This document shows, one piece after another, positions 60,779-64,000 of a DNA stretch of 64,000 nucleotides. Within the stretch, counting starts at the first letter, position 1. Each line of letters begins with the position of its first letter. The position numbers were made by a program, and so were the translations under genes. Origin of the DNA: Enterocloster lavalensis (GTDB lineage: Bacteria; Bacillota; Clostridia; Lachnospirales; Lachnospiraceae); the NCBI RefSeq assembly GCF_902364025.1, contig NZ_CABJCG010000003.1, positions 62,001-126,000 of the forward strand. The letters run 5' to 3'. The notes below the pieces were generated by a model. That model made no database searches. It was given only the letters and a program-made list of their open reading frames with translations, and was not told the origin of the DNA.

Positions 60779-61273
60779 TTACGCCTCCTCCGGATGGCTG
60801 GTCCGGTAAACCTCCTCCACAATCCGCTCCATGGCGTTTAAGATATTCTCATACCCCGTGCACCGGCACAGATGGCCGGAAATCAGTTTCTTAAGCTCCT
60901 CCCGGTTGTACTTCTTGCCCGTGCCAACGATCTCCACCGCGCTCATGATCAGGCCAGGCGTACAGAATCCGCACTGTACCGCCGCCTCCTCGATAAAGGC
61001 CTTCTGGATGGGGGAAAGCTCCCCGTTCGGCCCCTTTAAGCCCTCCACGGTCATCACGCTCTTTCCGTCCGCCCACATGGTCAGATAGATGCAGCTGTCA
61101 ATGGCTTCCCCGTTCACCAGAACGGTACACGCGCCGCACTCTCCCACCTCGCAGCCCTTCTTCACGCTGGTCAGACCCAGGCGGTTGCGCAGGGTGTCCA
61201 ACAGGGACTCCCGCTCATCCACCGCCAGCTCCACTTCCTTGCCGTTTACTTTCATATGTACGATGTTAAGCAT
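60779..61273 (-). CDS. xdhC: Xanthine dehydrogenase-type 2Fe-2S subunit XdhC
   Basis: A 164-aa protein with two [2Fe-2S] sites: GCEVGECGACTVLVNGEAID (plant-ferredoxin type, near residue 40, fourth ligand in DSC) and CGFCTPG...CRCTGYENI (near 100-140). Length is normal for the small subunit. It carries electrons from the molybdenum site to FAD. The ATG at 61273 overlaps the FAD-subunit gene by eight bases and has GGGAGG upstream; an ATG at 61282 is less likely. Confidence 0.93.
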   Translation of the reverse strand: MLNIVHMKVNGKEVELAVDERESLLDTLRNRLGLTSVKKGCEVGECGACTVLVNGEAIDSCIYLTMWADGKSVMTVEGLKGPNGELSPIQKAFIEEAAVQCGFCTPGLIMSAVEIVGTGKKYNREELKKLISGHLCRCTGYENILNAMERIVEEVYRTSHPEEA

Positions 61274-62156
61274 TGACCTCACCTCCCGCTTTTCTTACCG
61301 CCTCATAAAATGCGCGCTTTGCCAGCTCCTCGATGAGCTGTAAACGAAATTCCTTGGACGCTCTCCAGGAAGAACGCGGATTCACCTCGTCCAGGGCCTC
61401 CTTGGCAAATGCCGCCACGGCCTCCTGATCCGCAACCGCGCAGCCCTTTAAGCCTTCCTCCGCCTTCCGGCAGCGCAAAGGCGTGGGGCCGGCCACTCCG
61501 TAGCCCAGGCGCACGTCCTCCACCCGCGTTTTGTCCTCTGACAGCTTCACCCGCACCGCGCAGCCCAGGGTGGCGATCTCCATAGCCTTGCGCTTGCCAT
61601 ACTTGATATAATGTCCGGCCCATCCCTCATAGCTCTCCCTGGGAATCAGGAAATACTTACAGACCTCGGTGCGCTCCCGCACGGTCCGGCCGGGGCCGGT
61701 GTAAAACCCGCTTACCGGAACCCGTCGCTCTCCCTCCGGTCCCTCCAGGACCGCCACTGCCTCCAGCGTCCACATGGTGGAGGCGGAGTCCGCCGAGGTT
61801 GCGCCGTTACAGATATTCCCACCGATGGTGCCGGTGTTGCGGATCTGAGGTCCGCCCACCTGGTCCACCGCCTCCCCCAGCATGGGGATGTATTTCTGGA
61901 TCAGCGGATCGTTGGTGATGTGGGAGAACGATGTGCCCGCACCGATCCACAGATCGCCGTTTTCCAGCAGCTTCACGCCTTTGAGTTCCGGAAGATTGTG
62001 GATGGAAACCACGGAGCGGCCCGCATCCTTGCCCTCCCGCACCCGGATCAGCACGTCCGTACCGCCGCTTATGATCTCGGCATCCGGATCCTTCACAAGG
62101 GCGTCCACGGCGTCCGCAACGCTCTTTGCCTCGTAAAATGATTTGATGTCAAACAT
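61266..62156 (-). CDS. xdhB: Xanthine dehydrogenase-type FAD subunit XdhB
   Basis: A 296-aa protein with the CO-dehydrogenase-type FAD fold: AEIISGGTDVLIRVREGKDA (residues near 32, phosphate contacts), VGGPQIRNTGTIGGNICNGA near 100 and the C-terminal four-helix end. It should bind FAD and pass electrons to the final acceptor. It starts 12 bases after xdhA and overlaps xdhC. Confidence 0.93.
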   Translation of the reverse strand: MFDIKSFYEAKSVADAVDALVKDPDAEIISGGTDVLIRVREGKDAGRSVVSIHNLPELKGVKLLENGDLWIGAGTSFSHITNDPLIQKYIPMLGEAVDQVGGPQIRNTGTIGGNICNGATSADSASTMWTLEAVAVLEGPEGERRVPVSGFYTGPGRTVRERTEVCKYFLIPRESYEGWAGHYIKYGKRKAMEIATLGCAVRVKLSEDKTRVEDVRLGYGVAGPTPLRCRKAEEGLKGCAVADQEAVAAFAKEALDEVNPRSSWRASKEFRLQLIEELAKRAFYEAVRKAGGEVNA

Positions 62157-62168
62157 AGAACCTTCTCC

Positions 62169-64000
62169 TTATATCAGACCTTTTTCTTTGAATTTTGCAA
62201 TCAGCCGCTGGGCTGTCATGGGTGTCATATTCATATGTACGCCGGTGGCGTTTAAAATCGCGTTCCGGATGGCCGGTGCCACGGGAATGGCCGGCGGCTC
62301 TCCCAGGGATTTGTTTCCGTAAGGGCCGGTGGGGTCATCCAGTTGGATAAACCGCACGTTCAGCTCCGGGGTATCCATGGCCGTGGGAATCTTGTAATCC
62401 AACAGGTTGTTGTTCAGTGTCTTTCCGGTCTTCTCATCCACCAGAAGCTCCTCCGAAAGCCCGTAACCCAGTCCCATGCTCATGCCGCCGTGAACCTGCG
62501 CGGCCGCGGTCTTGGGATTGATCAGCACGCCGGAGTCGTGGACGTTGACAATGTCCTTCACCGTCACCAGGCCAAGGGGCATATCCACCTCGACCTCCAC
62601 GAAGCAGCAGCCGGAGGAGAAGGTGTTGTCCTTGCAGTGGTTGGTGACCTCCGCCGTAATGTGCACGGAGCGGTCCAGGGAATAGAAGGCGGTGTCCGCC
62701 ACCACGGCCACGTCAAAGAGCACCGGATCCCCGCCGCTCACCACGACCTTGCTGTCCACAATGTCCAGCATCTCCGCAGTCACGTCCTCGTCCGCTCCAA
62801 GCCCCAGGGCCTCGCGCAGCCTGCCCGCGGCCTCCTTCACCTGGTCCGCATAAACGGTCTTGGACAGGTCGGTCAGATCGTGATTCAGCATGTAGGCCGC
62901 GTACTCCAGAATCTTGCCGCGAAACTCCTCCCCGCACTTTTTGCAGGCCATGCCGGAAACGTAGGTCTGGCGGGAGGCGTAAGCGCCCGTGTCAAAGGGG
63001 GTGGTGTCCGTGTCCTGGGTGGACACGATGTAAACCTTGTCAAAGGAAATGCCCGTGGTCTCGGAAGCCATCTGGGAGAACACGGTGTCAGCGCCCTGTC
63101 CGATCTCGGTAGCGCCCATGCACAGCTGCATGGAGCCGTCCTGGTTCAGCACCATCCGGGCGGAACTGGTCTCCAGGGAAATGGGGTGCACACCCGTCTT
63201 ATAACAGAAAATCGCCATCCCCACGCCCTTTCGCACCGGACCGGTCTGATTGCGGTATTGTTTCCACTTTTCATCCCAGCGGATGTATGATTTTCCTTCC
63301 TCGATACACCGCTTCAGACCGTAGGAGTGGAAGGTGATCCCGTTGGCCGGATCCACAAACCCCTCCTCCATGCAGTTTTTCAGCCGGAACTCGCAGGGAT
63401 CCATGCCGATCCGATCCGCCAGATCGTCGGTGAGGCATTCCGCAAACCAGACGGCCTGGGGGATGCCGTAACCTCTCATGGCTCCCGCGGTGGGCGATGA
63501 GGTGTAGACGGTCCAGCAGTCCACCTCGCAGCCCAGCTCATCCCGGTACAGGTCCTTGAACACGTTGCCGCAGTTGGCGCAGATGGCGTGGCCGTGGGAG
63601 GCGTAAGCGCCGTTGTTGGCAAACGCATCGATCTTCCTGGCCAGTATGCGCCCGTCCTTTGTCATCAGGCCCTTACATTTTCCCTTGATGGCATGGCGGG
63701 TTCGGGTGCCGGAAATGGTCTCCTCGCGGCTGATTTCCAGCCGGACGGGCCGTCCGCCCACGGACATGCTCAAAAAGGCGTTCAGGGGCTCGTAGAGCAC
63801 ATCCTGCTTGTTTCCGAAACCACCGCCTATGTAGGGTTTAATGATGCGGACCTGGCCCACCGGAATCCCCAAAGCCTGGGCCGTACAGCGCCGGACAATG
63901 TGCGGAATCTGGGTGGAACACACCACGGTAACCTTACCGTTGGTGTCCACATACGCCCAGGACACCGGCAGCTCGATGTGGCAGTGGGAGATGCGGGGCG
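62169..64000 (-). CDS. xdhA: Xanthine dehydrogenase-type molybdopterin subunit XdhA (5' end outside window)
   Basis: The frame is open to the right edge; 610 residues of the C-terminal part are visible. Landmarks are KPYIGGGFGNKQDVLYEPLN (glycine loop near the active site), GAMRGYGIPQAVWFAECLTD and QGADTVFSQMASETTGISFD, the late VSGGLGEG-like segment replaced by NKSLGEPPAIPVAPAIRNAI with the catalytic glutamate of GEPP. It resembles E. coli XdhA (YgeS) and other purine or nicotinate hydroxylases; the substrate is not certain. It hydroxylates with a molybdenum cofactor. First visible gene of the operon. Confidence 0.92.
   Translation of the reverse strand, partial: PRISHCHIELPVSWAYVDTNGKVTVVCSTQIPHIVRRCTAQALGIPVGQVRIIKPYIGGGFGNKQDVLYEPLNAFLSMSVGGRPVRLEISREETISGTRTRHAIKGKCKGLMTKDGRILARKIDAFANNGAYASHGHAICANCGNVFKDLYRDELGCEVDCWTVYTSSPTAGAMRGYGIPQAVWFAECLTDDLADRIGMDPCEFRLKNCMEEGFVDPANGITFHSYGLKRCIEEGKSYIRWDEKWKQYRNQTGPVRKGVGMAIFCYKTGVHPISLETSSARMVLNQDGSMQLCMGATEIGQGADTVFSQMASETTGISFDKVYIVSTQDTDTTPFDTGAYASRQTYVSGMACKKCGEEFRGKILEYAAYMLNHDLTDLSKTVYADQVKEAAGRLREALGLGADEDVTAEMLDIVDSKVVVSGGDPVLFDVAVVADTAFYSLDRSVHITAEVTNHCKDNTFSSGCCFVEVEVDMPLGLVTVKDIVNVHDSGVLINPKTAAAQVHGGMSMGLGYGLSEELLVDEKTGKTLNNNLLDYKIPTAMDTPELNVRFIQLDDPTGPYGNKSLGEPPAIPVAPAIRNAILNATGVHMNMTPMTAQRLIAKFKEKGLI

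Noticed and set aside
1-64000. CRISPR arrays and tRNA or rRNA genes
   Set aside because: No direct-repeat/spacer pattern, no tRNA cloverleaf apart from the tmRNA ends and no rRNA sequence were seen by eye; a tRNA scan would settle it.

Overview
The window looks like a chromosomal segment of a Gram-positive, anaerobic, gut-type Clostridia, most probably Lachnospiraceae (inference). The evidence is strong AGGAGG-type ribosome binding sites, an ssrA tag ending AEDNLAIAA, TIGR04076, DUF1835/DUF3658 and SIMPL proteins, LIV-type and organic-acid transporters, and a molybdenum hydroxylase of the purine-dehydrogenase kind. Most of the window has GC-rich third positions. The stretch 28.7-36.0 kb is visibly AT-rich and reads as an acquired island.

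Layout. 0-5.7 kb: partial YtcJ-like amidohydrolase, membrane-anchored PLD-family protein, HelD-like helicase coupled to an AraC-GNAT fusion regulator. 5.9-15.4 kb: two adjoining minus-strand blocks. One is a catabolic operon (FucI-like isomerase, LIV-type ABC transporter, LarA-like protein). Upstream of it lies a SufS/SufE pair with a small, possibly carrier-protein-like partner, divergent from an AraC regulator. 16.4-28.1 kb: housekeeping and stress genes (TIGR04076, pyridoxamine kinase, MATE exporter, PepF, LrgAB with a repeat-bearing tail, GNAT, small alarmone synthetase, Mrp, SIMPL lipoprotein, YaaA, Bcp). 28.2-28.7 kb: tmRNA with its own promoter and terminator.

28.7-36.0 kb: AT-rich island starting right behind the tmRNA terminator. 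It holds an IS66 remnant, several decayed genes, a 343-aa unknown protein, a TPR protein with a NucS-like PD-(D/E)XK nuclease end, and a 457-aa stand-alone reverse transcriptase. The reverse transcriptase is preceded by a strong promoter and about 240 nt of highly structured leader RNA. This RT plus upstream RNA has the architecture of a defence-associated reverse transcriptase (DRT/unknown-group) system and is the best candidate for an undescribed system.

36.4-43.6 kb: a secreted protein, then a sugar-acid operon (D-2-hydroxyacid dehydrogenase, class II aldolase, GntP permease, FGGY kinase) with a clear promoter and palindromic operator, and an RpiR-type regulator upstream. 43.7-48.1 kb: DUF4397, DUF1835, AI-2E-family and DUF6612-like genes. 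48.2-55.7 kb: two successive modules with the same plan, LysR regulator divergent from a hydrolase and an organic-anion permease (M20 peptidase + 2HCT transporter; C45 acyltransferase + SLC13-like permease). 55.7-56.2 kb: gene-free, with an orphan terminator and a helically phased DnaA-box-like cluster. 56.2-64.0 kb: small unknown protein, Cof-type HAD phosphatase, Cache-GGDEF protein, and an xdhA-xdhB-xdhC-NCS2 permease operon whose first gene runs off the right edge.
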